Shown here in pieces: positions 17,346 through 27,785 of a DNA stretch of 64,000 nt. Position numbers and translations under genes: made by a program. Positions within the stretch are counted from its first letter, which is position 1; each line of letters opens with the position of its first letter. The stretch is taken from contig OZ023210.1 of assembly GCA_963995525.1 (NCBI GenBank), forward strand, positions 28,242,439-28,306,438, given 5' to 3'. The DNA is from Escarpia spicata. Lineage: Eukaryota > Annelida > Polychaeta > Sabellida > Siboglinidae. The notes under the pieces were generated by a model that saw only the letters and a program-made list of their open reading frames with translations, did no database searches and was not told where the DNA came from.

Positions 17346-19313
17346 CAGAGGTGTCAAGTCTCATAGTTTATCCGTGAGTCTCACGGATTTTTTAGATTTA
17401 CACAGACTCACGGCCGTGAGAGACGGTGCTCACGGATTTCTGTAATTTTGTTATTTTCATTTGTTTTCAATCCTCGTCATAACGCGCGTCGTTAACTTAC
17501 AACGCGCATTCGGATATAGCGCGGTCGGCCGTGGATCCCGAATTTCTGCCAAGTTGTCGCTACGCTATCCATCACCAACATTTCTGTTATGCTAAATGCG
17601 ACTCATAGATCGCACCGCGCTTCACAATTGGGGTAAGACCACATTTGAATTTTACATAGGCGGCCATTATAACGTTTCCTTCATTTCCTGCTAAATTTGA
17701 CGAACAATTTTCTTGAAAATTTCACAGCATATTTAACCTCCATTGACACAAGTGCTGTGGAAAACTCGTAAAATTATCATACCTCAGTTTTCAGAAAAAT
17801 CCACCCAAACCTGACACCCCTCAATTTCGCCCCATCTGGTGACGGATTTTGAAATATTTGTGCGTTCTGCAAAATAGCCACTGTGCGAATACGCGAGCGA
17901 CTAGCGTATGTTTATTGCTACCTCGTGAAAGATCTAATGTAGTAGTACATTCAGTATTCACTGGACTGACATGTGCCATGCCAAAGTGCTCGAACAAAAT
18001 TCACACATGACACCAAAACGATATTTTCAAGGGCACTCTGGCGGACGAATCCTTAATGTGGTCTTACCCCAATTCACATGTCATTCTCCGCAGCGTTCTT
18101 GGCGCCGCAGTGCGGGTTTGACGATTACTAGTTTTGGTGGCGGCGCCCCTGGTGGCATATTTTGAAACACCGTAAGGCGCCTCGCTTACGTCTCATTTCT
18201 TGGAACCTGACCACATGCATTCCACTGCGCTAGAAAATTATGAATGTTCCATAAGCAAAGAAGTGGAAAAATTAGCATCACGCCTGGTGCGCAGTCGCCA
18301 CAGTGTGTTTGCGTGACATAAAGGTCGCGGCGTCTGGCGTACATGATGTTCGCGAGTATATCAAGTAAAAATTGCATGACAGGCAACTGAAGTCAGCTCG
18401 ACAAGACGCACCGATGACTTTTTTCAAGGCGATGGCGGTCACTCCTGATTCGACCACAAAATCTGTGGTGATGTTAGCACATTTTGTGGCGGAGCACAAC
18501 CTGCCAGCAGCCGTCGCCGACCATTTCACCGAACTGTTGCCTGGACAATGCGATCGCGAAGTCCTTTATTCTTTAATAGCAAACGGACGAAGACCACGCA
18601 CGTTATCAAGCGACGGTTGGCAACTGAGATGAAGCGGCTCGTCATCCTGGTCCGATTCTTCAGCGACGGGGCGGCCCGCACACGCCTGCTGGACATGCCA
18701 ATGTGCAACTGCTGTTTTATTGACTGCTCAAAAACCAGTTTAAAATTGACAAAAATCATATCGACGGAGAGACCCTTAAAGACAAATTCGAAGACCTCCA
18801 GCTGATGTAGGACGACGTCCTCAGCACGGAGGGCGGGGGTTAGGCACGTCGTCTCGACTCCATCTGGGCTGATGTGATGGCGTTGAAGACGCCTCTACAG
18901 CAACGGCTCTTTCCCTGCCTGGCTCGCCTGTTGCAGGCCCTGCTCAGTCTGCCACACAGCAACGCGGACTCCGAGAGAGCGTTCTCGGTGGTTCGCAAGA
19001 TCCATACTGAGGCACGCAAGAGCTTGCACGCGGACACGATGACTGCTTTCATGCAATGCAAGATGAACTGTGACAGTACTTGCTTTGACGTGACGTCACA
19101 GATACTGCGCGAGGCCAAGTGGGCATCCCACCAGTACAACCTTGAGCCCCCCTCACTGCCCCCAGTAAATTGACCAATGCAGTACACACTCACTTTACTT
19201 GTTTTGCACTGTTTTAGGTGTTTTTGCGCTAAATTTGTAAGGATTTTCTGCTTATCTCAAGGATATCTGATTCAGATCTCACTGGTAATGTATACTCAGG
19301 GTTGACACCTCTA
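17346..19313 (+). mobile_element. hAT DNA transposon, about 1.97 kb, internally decayed
   Basis: The left end starts CAGAGGTGTCAA and the right end is its complement apart from the last base (TTGACACCTCTA). CAGRGGTGTCAA is a common hAT terminus. Flanking 8-mers are CCTCAGAG (17338-17345) and CTTCAGAG (19314-19321), an 8-bp target duplication with one change, as expected for hAT. Just inside the left end, CACGGAT-type motifs recur in both orientations (17372-17440), as subterminal repeats do. A transposase remnant fills 18380-19173. Confidence 0.9.
18380..19173 (+). pseudogene. hAT transposase remnant
   Basis: An N-proximal part reads TKSVVMLAHFVAEHNLPAAV then ADHFTELLP. After a frameshift at about 18555 a second frame reads RTKTTHVIKRRLAT and RFFSDGAARTRLLDMP. 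After an internal deletion, a third piece (18874-19173) carries the C-terminal dimerisation domain. It reads LFPCLARLLQALLSLPHSNA, then DSERAFSVVRKIHTE, the standard hAT signature, followed by a tail ending PPSLPPVN and TGA. The middle catalytic region is largely lost, so no active enzyme can be made from this copy. Confidence 0.85.
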
Positions 19314-19595
19314 CTTCAGAGGGTAGTCTGGGGGGGGCACACAAATATCCACTGGCGGCCAATGACGCGGGAACGAAATTCATATTGGGGGAGCTAACGG
19401 AACGTCAGCACCACTCACAAATTTTCGCGAAAAATATTTGCGGCGTTATTCAACTTTTAAATCTTAAAATGGTGGCATTTTTTGTCTATTGATTTTCAGT
19501 CCATTTCTTGTGCACAGTCTGCATCAGGACGGCATTTATTTGATTGGAAAATAGTAATAACATTGGAACCTTTTAACTTACGTATGTGAAATAAA

Positions 19596-20460
19596 AAATG
19601 GTGCAACCCTTAAGGAAATGACAATTTTTTGTGACCTTGACGTGACCTTCACAGCTGACCTACATTCCACTTTTGACCTAGATTTGGTCTACAGCATGGG
19701 ATTAATTCTTATTAATGACATCATTTAGCTGAAAATTAATTAGATAATGAGCACTGCTAACGTTTGAAGTATGAATATTGCCAATATAATGAATTTAATA
19801 CTATGCAACCTTTAAACGGCTGTTAGAACTATATTTCACATTTGACCTATATACCTGAATTTACGGCACAATTAATTCATAAATGCACCCACTGGATGAA
19901 TCGTGATACAACCCTTTAGGAAATGTAAATTTTGGTGACCTTGCCTTGACCTTCACACTTGACCTACATTCCATTTTGATCTAGATTTGACCTACATACT
20001 GGGATTAATTCCATATAAATGACATAATTTAGGTGAAAATGAATTAAGAAATTGGCAATTATCATTTGGGTGCAAAATTGCTAATATAATTACTTTATTG
20101 CTATGTAAACTTGTAAATGGCTATTAGAACATGACCTATTTATTTGATCTATATTTCACATTTGACGTATGTACTGAAATTAATGGCGTAATTAATTAAT
20201 AAATGTGCACACTGGACGTTTGAGGGATTACAAATGTCAAAGACAATAATACATATAAACTTTAATGAACTGTGACCTTGTAAGTACCAATTTTTAATAC
20301 AACCTACTAGTAGTACAAATTAATTTGAAAGTGGCGCAATCAACGTTTGAGGGATGGAAGTTGTTAATATATAATTTCATGCTATGTAACCTTGTACATG
20401 CCTCTTAACATGGCCGACTTATTTAAACTAGTGCTCACAGTTGATCTATGAACAGGGATT
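19596..20460. repeat. Diverged tandem repeat rich in TGACCT motifs
   Basis: Blocks such as TGACCTTCACAGCTGACCTA recur at about 19640 and 19945. ATTTCACATTTGACCTATAT recurs at about 19830 and 20150, and GGGATTAATTC recurs in step. The spacing is about 300 bp with internal similarity. No coding sequence is present. Confidence 0.6.
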
Positions 20461-21652
20461 AGTACAATAATATTTACCGGACCATTTTGTGTACTAGAGG
20501 ACCTTTTACTGAACAGTGCAGATTTACACTGGACATGTATCACTCCCCAAAATTTTGACTGAATTCAAAATGAGTTCACCTTGGAAATAAAAAGAACACA
20601 TTTTATAGGTCTATCAAGTAATGTTGTGGGAGGAGGTTAAAGTTAACTTGGCTCCTATAAATGAGTGTGATAATTTTTACAAAACATGATATCATTGAAA
20701 AAACCATCAAGGCAATTTATTATATCGTAAACAGTGCAGCACCATTCATAATATTTTACAAAGGTTAATGTCCAAAACACCAGGTTATTATATAAATGTT
20801 CATAACTTCACGATAGGTAACATATATTTTCAATGCACATAACTTCCAGTTGAGCAACGGATGTGAGGTAAGCGTAACTATAGCCGCACTACCCATTTCT
20901 GCTGATATCACAGCTCTGCCAGTTGTTGAAGAACGGAAACATCCTAGTAGCGACGTCTACATTTCTCAAAGTCATGTAGCAATATTCTTCAAGTGTGCAC
21001 ATTGTTATTCCATGAAAATTGTTGAGCAATGGATGTGAAGCGACTGTGATGCCAGACACTTCTGCAGAGATCAAAGAGCTTTGTCAGTTCCTGAAGAGTC
21101 GACTCATGCGAGCACTTGCCATTATTGACATTGGTGCAGGCCCACAGCTGTTTCCTGTTAGGCAGTCTTGTGCGTAGGTAAGTCAGTAATTTGAAAATTT
21201 ACTTTACAAATACAATAGCAATTTCTAAATAAATATTCTTAGAATATTTTAACAATGATGATTTCTAATTGAATCATTTCATTTTGAAAGGTAAAGAAAA
21301 ACAATTGCAAATTTTGAGCTGTATATATATATATGAATGAAAGGTTGTCTGCCAAGGAGGATTAAGACTCAACATGGATGGCTTATTGCATGCTGTTAAA
21401 GTTATGTATACAGTGACATCAAAGCCAAAGGTGTTCATCATCAACACAGAAACAAATGATATAGACAAAGTTGAAGCAAGTGAAGTAGTGATATGCCAAA
21501 TTCTATGTTTTGCAGTTGTGTTTTGAAAAGTAATTTTGATTCATAATGGTTGTTTTGGTTGAACTGATTTTTGAAGTGACAATTTTGAAGATTAAAAAAT
21601 GTATTAGAAAAAATAGTGACAGAGTGCACATGTTGTAGCATGAAGAAAGCAG
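20461..21652. other. No gene recognised
   Basis: AT-rich sequence. A short duplication with GTTGAGCAA(C/T)GGATGTGA occurs at about 20852 and 21020. A run of AT dinucleotides is at 21323-21333. Confidence 0.35.
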
Positions 21653-22234
21653 CTAAACCTGATGTTGGCATCGCTTGAAAGCTATAATAGCTGCTCTCCT
21701 CATGATACTGACATATCTCTTCATGCCAATGGCACTCATGTGTACTCTACGATGTGCCCAGAAATTTATTTTATTTGAATCAGTGATCAGCTGGGCTATT
21801 CGTGTACTAACAATGTGCTGGGCTTGGTCGAAATCATTTGGAACAACATAGTGGCTGCCAAACTTAGGAATTCGTGTTAGAATATGGCATATCACTACCT
21901 GTAATACAGAAGGTATTGAAGTCAGTTTCTGAACAAATGACACAATACCTTCTGCCAATTCTTCAGGTGCACAGCCATTGCATAGATCATTCGTTCCTAT
22001 GTCGATTAAAACAACATTTGGCGCCTCTGCACACACAGCTCCAAATTCACGGAACAAACCACCCAAGGTAAGCCCCCCCTTTCCTAGAAAGACAACCTTG
22101 TCAAACATATAAGACAGGAGAAGGACGGGACAGAAATAGCGGTACTCAGCATTGCTGGTACACGCTTCTGACATGCGACGCACAAAACTGTGCCCAACGT
22201 TTAGCAGCTTGGCCTTGAGTGCTTCGGAATCCAT
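21653..22234 (-). CDS. SGNH/GDSL-type hydrolase-like protein, 193 residues
   Basis: Starting at the ATG at 22234, just after a strong acceptor (TTTTATTTTATTTTCAG ending at 22236), the frame gives LLNVGHSFVRR at residues 11-20. This corresponds to block I, with the putative nucleophile Ser in GHS. DIGTNDLC supplies block III. A C-terminal FWAHRR...VHMSAIGMKRY region matches the Asp/His block, though the segment between FWAHRR and VHM looks shortened. Similar SGNH domains occur both in free-standing invertebrate genes and inside retroelements. No RT or recombinase lies next to it. An upstream exon may exist. I cannot tell whether it is active or a mobile-element relic. Confidence 0.6.
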   Translation of the reverse strand: MDSEALKAKLLNVGHSFVRRMSEACTSNAEYRYFCPVLLLSYMFDKVVFLGKGGLTLGGLFREFGAVCAEAPNVVLIDIGTNDLCNGCAPEELAEGIVSFVQKLTSIPSVLQVVICHILTRIPKFGSHYVVPNDFDQAQHIVSTRIAQLITDSNKINFWAHRRVHMSAIGMKRYVSIMRRAAIIAFKRCQHQV

Positions 22235-22974
22235 TCTGAAAATAAAATAAAAAACAGTACATTTCTGCATTTTTGTAATACCACACTTTTCTTAATGCAG
22301 ATAACATCGATATCATTTCGGTGATGTGATTCACGACAGAAGCCACGTGGAGGCGACAGTGTTAACATTCTGTCCTTGTATGTGAGTATGCAAGATTGTT
22401 TGATATATCGTAACTTATCTTTATCTTCACCACCAGAATTCCTGAGTATTTGTGACATGAAATACAAATCACAACAAGATATTATGATTCACATAAAAAC
22501 ACCACAAACAAAATAGATAGTCAACATGACTATAGACTGAATTATAAAATGTGAATTACAAGGATTACAGGTGTCAGATGATGCAAATTAAAGTGGAAAT
22601 TTTAACTGTTCGTAACTTATATCATAAAAATACTGATACAGACACAATAATACTATACACGTATTACATTTTATTAACACAACTGACTAAATTTGAACTG
22701 TTAAAAATGTGGATTGTTCAGATTAAGAACGTATTCCTATATTTATTGAAAAGGAAGTACAGCGCACAGCCACAGTCACAGATGTGACATCAGTAGACAT
22801 CGCTGTAAATGTCAGTTTTCGAAATTTCGTAACTTGTCCTAAAAATACTGATTACTAGAAAACAGTATTGCATGTATAACAAATATCCAATCACTAGTTT
22901 CTAACATTTAACTGATAAAAGTGGGATGGCACAGATTACAGTATCGATAGCGCATACGTTAGAATGGCGCCGCG

Positions 22975-23021
22975 CCTCGGCGCATACATTATAAACAGCC
23001 GCTAATGCGCCGAGCGACATA
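22975..23021. repeat. Short GC-rich inverted repeat
   Basis: CTCGGCGCAT and ATGCGCCGAG are exact complements about 20 bp apart, giving a potential stem-loop in otherwise AT-rich sequence. Confidence 0.6.
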
Positions 23022-23168
23022 CAAAACGCATCAAACTGGCACGCTACCGGTCATCTAAGATTAGTCTTCCTTGCGCTCCGCATGGATATACAAGATTCAT
23101 AGTTATACCATACGAAAGCTAGGATTCTAGTTTCACAAAGACACCTAAGCATTTTTAAGATACACGCT

Positions 23169-23297
23169 TGTCGTGTATTGGGTACGACATTTACAGAGAA
23201 CTATTAACGTAGTCAAATAGAACAAACATTTTATTGCCGGAAGTGCGGAACAACTCTCTAACCAGGAACAGGAACACGTGATATGTCATATATAACA
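23169..23297 (-). repeat. 3' LTR of the gypsy element (129 bp)
   Basis: Starts TG and ends CA in both orientations. It differs from the other LTR at one base (A at 23206 against G at 27689). Confidence 0.95.
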
Positions 23298-23452
23298 TTC
23301 CTCCCTCTTTAGGATACAAACTTGTATTAGAGTTCACTGTTCTATGAATGAAATAAACTAAATTAGAAAACAGTCCAGAGTGTTCTACAGCTCGTAGAAA
23401 ATGTGCAAATAAAAACGTACACTGATAACTACACTAACTTTGTAGTTATAGT

Positions 23453-26400
23453 TCACAAGTTTAACTTTATAGGTGCTTTCACTACTCTGGTAGATCTTCT
23501 CACGGGACTTGCCACCAATCTTGGTGTCGCAGATTCCGTCACAGTGACGTTGGGAAAGTTCGATTCCGAACCTTCTGTAGACACTGAATGTCGAGTACTC
23601 GCGATCGCCTCCGCGTCGATAGCTGGCGACGGAGGTAGTACTTCTGGCAGTTGCACAACCGATTGTTGCTGCTGCTGCTGTTGTTGTTGTTGTTGTTGCT
23701 GTTGTTCTGCATCAACCGTCTCCGTTTCATCGGGTCGTCTCTCTCCGAGATGGTCTTGGTGGCGTTTCCAAAGGCGGCCGTCACTCAAACGTACGGTGAA
23801 CGTGAGTGGGCCTAGCTGGTTCTCGATGACTGTCGAAACCCACTTAGGTTTTCCTTGGAAATTCATGGCCCAGACGCAGTCTCCGGCTCGGAACGTACGT
23901 GCAGCCGCATGAGCGTCATGACGTTGCTTGTCGTATGCCTGTTTTTGCAGAACGCGATCTTGAACTGATGGTCGTATGAGATCCAGGCGTGTTCGAGGTG
24001 AAGTCTTGAGTACAAATTCTGCAGGTGTTCGACCCGTGGTACCCTGTGGCGTGATCCGGTACCTCGCTAGCAGAGTGTATAATCTGTCTTCCAGATTACC
24101 TTTGGTTTTCTTCAGACCAGCCTTGATTGTCTGCACTGCTCTCTCAGCTAAACCAATGCTTGATGGGTGGTACGGTGAACATCTGATGTGTCTGATGTCA
24201 TTTGCTCTGCAGAATTGCCCAAACTCCTCGCTTGTGAAGCAACTTCCATTGTCCGAGACGATCGTGTTAGGCAGTCCAATATATGCGAATGTTTGCCTAA
24301 GTTTGGTGAGAGTTATGCTCGTGGTTGCTGTAGATACCACATGAGCATCAATGAATTTGCTGTGTGCGTCCACAATGATCAACAGCATGCGACCTTCAAA
24401 CGGTCCAGCATAGTCAATATGGATTCGGTGCCAAGCGCGACCTGGCCACTCCCACGAGTGTAGTGGTGCTACAGGCGGTTGCTTGCCGTGCAGCTGACAC
24501 ACATTGCAGTCTTTCAGTTTCACGTATCTTTCGATCTCCATGTCCAATCCAGGCCACCACATGTAACTTCGGGCGAGCGCTTTCATCTTGACGATGCCAG
24601 GGTGTGTGTTATGCAACTCATCCAGCAGCGCATCGCGTCCCTTGGGCGGCACGATCACTCTGGCTCCCCAGAACAACACTCCTTGTTGTACGCTCAATTC
24701 GTCTTTTCGTTGACAGTATGCATCGAGCTCTCGTGGTGCTTGGTTAAACCAACTATGTTCCACAAAGTGACGTACTTGTGAAAGAACGGGGTCAAGAGCC
24801 GTCCATCTTTCGATCTGGTCCGATGTGACCGGGCTCTCGTCCATGGTTGACAATGCCAGGACTACTTCTTGTGGAACCGGTACTTTCTCTGGTGTGTCAG
24901 GCAGAGGTAATCGACTAAGGCAGTCAGCGTGGCTGATGCTGGTCCCCGGCCTGTACTCAAATTTGTACTGGTAGTTGCTCATTGTCAGCGCCCAACGTTG
25001 TATTCGTGCGCTGGACATTGGCAATATGAGTCGATCTTGTTTCAAGAGTCCCAACAATGGCTTATGATCCGATTGCAGTACGAACTCGCGACCATAGAGG
25101 TACTTGTGGAACTTCGTAATTCCGAACACAAGAGATAACGCCTCCTTTTCTAGTTGCGCATATTTCTTCTCAGCAGAAGATAGAGTGCGTGACGCGAACG
25201 CTACTGGCTTTTCGCTGCCGTCGGGTAGGCGATGAGACAACACGCTCCCGAAGCCATAGGGAGAAGCGTCACTGCTCACAACGATGGGTAAACGGGGGTT
25301 GTAGTGTACAAGCACCGTAGAAGAAGACACTAATGCCTTTGATCGTTCAAATACATCTTGGTGAATCGCACTCCATTTCCACTTCGCGTCCAATCGAGTC
25401 AACTCATGCAGCGGTGCCAAGAGGTTGCTGATGTTCGGCAGAAAGTTGTGATAATAGTGGATCAGACCAAGGTAGCTGCGTTTTGCGGGGCACGCGCAAT
25501 CTGTATGGCGAGCACCTTGTCGTTCGTCGGGTGGATGCCCTCCCTGTCGATGATATGGCCCAAGTACTTGCAAGACGTCTGTCGAAACGTGCACTTCTCC
25601 TTCTGCAACCGTATTCCAGTATCGAGCAGTCGCGTGAGCACCATTTGCAGGTTGCTGTCGTGCTCATCTGGTGTCCTTCCAGAAACAAGGATGTCGTCCA
25701 GATATACCACGGTCATAGGAATGTTCTGCAGCAGTTGCTCCATGATGCGTTGGAAAATTCCAGGAGCAGAAGATACGCCAAACGGAAGGCGTTCGTACTC
25801 GAACAGACCTTTGGAGGTGTTGATTGTGGTTAGCTTGCGCGACTCCTGATCGAGGACAACTTGTTGATAAGCGTTGCTTAGATCGAGCGTTGTGTACAGT
25901 TGTCCACCAGCTACTTTGTCGAACAGATCATCGATGTTGGGAATGGGATATTTGTCGACCTTCACTGCCTTGTTTATCGTGACCCTGTAGTCTCCGCAAA
26001 TCCGGATGTCTCCTGAAGACTTGAGTACTGGTACAATAGGAGCAGCCCATTCTGAGAACTCAACGGGATGAATGACGCCCTCAGCCTGTAGGCGTTCTAG
26101 TTCATCTTCTACCTTTGCACGAAGAGCGAGCGGCACTGGACGTGGTTTGCAGTACCGTGGCTGTACAGACTCATCAATGTACAACTTGGCAGTAACTCCT
26201 TTGAGCTTGCCTAGTCCTGCCGTGAAGACAGCTTGGTAATGCTCAAGAAACGAATCTTGGTCCATTTTATGCAGTTCAGCCCAATTAAGACGTAGCACCG
26301 ACAGCCAATCACGTCCGAGCAGATTCGGACCAGCCCCTGGGACGATCAGCGCACTCAGCGTATGATGTTGGCGATTGTGATGTACATTCAATAGCACCTG

Positions 26401-26885
26401 CCCCAGTGGTTGAATTGTGTCGCCTGAATACGTGCGCAGACTTGGCACGTCACGTGTGCCGAGTGTCAGCTGTGGATTAGCCTCTTTGATTATAACCCAG
26501 TCTCTGTCTGCTATCAACGAAACTGAAGCCCCAGTATCAATTTCCATCTTGACTCGTGTACTCTGAATGTCAATTGTACACATGTATGGTGCGACAGTGT
26601 TCGTGCGCGTGGCGTTGCAGTTGTACAGATTTAATGCGTATGTGTCGTTGCATAAACCTGCATTGTCTGATTGTTGTGGAACGTCCTTTACCAAATTAGT
26701 GTTTGCCAAGACAGCTCTACACACTCTAGCGAAGTGATTAGGTTTTTCGCATTTGTAACATGTTTTGCCCCAGGCTGGACATTCCGTTCTATTGTGCGGA
26801 GATTTTCCACAGCCTGGACAAGATTGTGCATTGCCGTATTTTGAAACGGTATCGCTGCAGCGCGGTGGCGCCACACGACGGGGTT
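23453..26885 (-). CDS. pol: Pol polyprotein of the gypsy element (NC-PR-RT-RH-IN), one frameshift
   Basis: In order on the minus strand: zinc knuckle CYKCEKPNHFARVC, protease with DTGAS (about 26530), and RT with LDLSNAYQQV, LPFGVSSAPGIFQ and YLDD (about 25700). RNase H follows with SSDASPYGFG and the DHKPL block. Integrase has an HHCC zinc finger (HNTHPG...CNVCQ), Asp in HIDYAGP, Asp in VSDNGS and Glu in GLAERAVQT. A Gln repeat of about 15 residues (plus 23667-23708) and a Ser/Pro-rich tail end the protein at 23453. The frame breaks once between RT and RNase H, at the four-base A/T run at 25482-25485, leaving a stop at 25462. All catalytic residues named are present. The break may be a recent mutation or a consensus error. 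Confidence 0.93.
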
Positions 26886-27548
26886 TTCGTTGATTGTCAG
26901 TTTTCGGTGCGCACCCTGGCGACCAACAGAACGACTATTCCAGTCGCGGTTTTGCTTCCTCGAACGCGGGTGGTGATGACGATCACTGGAAACTGCGTTG
27001 ACGTTCATCGTTGACGCGGCGTTGGTCCCCATGACCGATGATTGATGCATTGTGGACTCAAGCGTACGACCGTACGTCAGCAAACGATCGAGACTGATCG
27101 TTGCCTCACTCAGTCCCTTTTCGCGAATCTTAGGCATCGTGCACTTCTGAATGATTTGCGATTTTATTTCACGCGATTTGTCTTGAAAATTGCAATTTTT
27201 AGACAGCAGTTGAAGTCGAGCGTGAAATTGGTCCAGTGTCTCACCAGTGTGCTGTTGTGACTGGCGAAAGACGAACACTTCATATTCTTCGTTTCGTTTC
27301 GGTGTGAAGTAGGCCGTAAGCTTGTCTTTCGTTTCAGCGTAATTGTCACTGTCGACGACACCAACAGACTCACTCAACTCGAATACAGCTTCACCAGCGT
27401 AGTGTAACAACATCGCCTTCTTCCGCCTGTCGTCGTCTATATCTCGCGCTACGACGAAATTGTCGAAACGGCGAATCCACCGCTCCCATCGCGCACTTGC
27501 GCTGTCAGCGGGCGTTATGGCGAACGGCTCGAAACCCGTGTTTTCCAT
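26881..27548 (-). CDS. gag: Gag of the gypsy element
   Basis: From the ATG at 27548 an uninterrupted frame encodes a capsid-like protein. Recognisable Ty3-type gag features are RWERWIRRFDNF near the N terminus and GETLDQFHARLQLLSKNC in the middle. The CCHC zinc knuckle is not in this frame. It lies in the pol frame, which begins to match at about 26885, where the run AAACCCC (plus 26880-26886) would allow a -1 shift. The gag frame itself runs on to a stop at 26688, but its last 60 or so residues have no gag character and overlap the zinc-knuckle code. Gag of about 220 residues before the switch is inferred. Confidence 0.88.
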
Positions 27549-27651
27549 TTTTCACAATGACGTAGTCAGCGAAAGTTCTACTTGCGTGCGACGGTCTAGG
27601 TGCTAGAGCTCGTCTTGTTGTGGTTACTCATCCCATCGTTCGTCGCCAATA

Positions 27652-27780
27652 TGTCGTGTATTGGGTACGACATTTACAGAGAACTATTGACGTAGTCAAA
27701 TAGAACAAACATTTTATTGCCGGAAGTGCGGAACAACTCTCTAACCAGGAACAGGAACACGTGATATGTCATATATAACA
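27652..27780 (-). repeat. 5' LTR of the gypsy element (129 bp)
   Basis: Same 129-bp sequence with a single substitution. It is unusually short for an LTR. On the minus strand it begins TGTTATATATGACATATCAC. Confidence 0.95.
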
Positions 27781-27785
27781 ATGCT

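Larger units (their letters stand above)
23169..27780 (-). mobile_element. Ty3/gypsy LTR retrotransposon, nearly intact, 4.6 kb
   Basis: Identical-length LTRs bound gag and pol read on the minus strand. Flanking bases ACGCT (23164-23168) and ATGCT (27781-27785) look like a 5-bp target duplication with one change. Next to the 5' LTR the minus strand reads TAT then TGGCGACGAACGATGGGA, a candidate primer binding site starting with TGG. Just before the 3' LTR the minus strand reads AAAGAGGGAGGAA, a good polypurine tract. Domain order is gag, zinc knuckle, protease, RT, RNase H, integrase, as in Ty3/gypsy (Metaviridae). No envelope-like frame is present. Confidence 0.96.

Noticed and set aside
23403..23912. 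Plus-strand frame of 169 codons with a Cys run
   Set aside because: It is the antisense of the gypsy integrase tail; the Cys run is the reverse of the Gln repeat.
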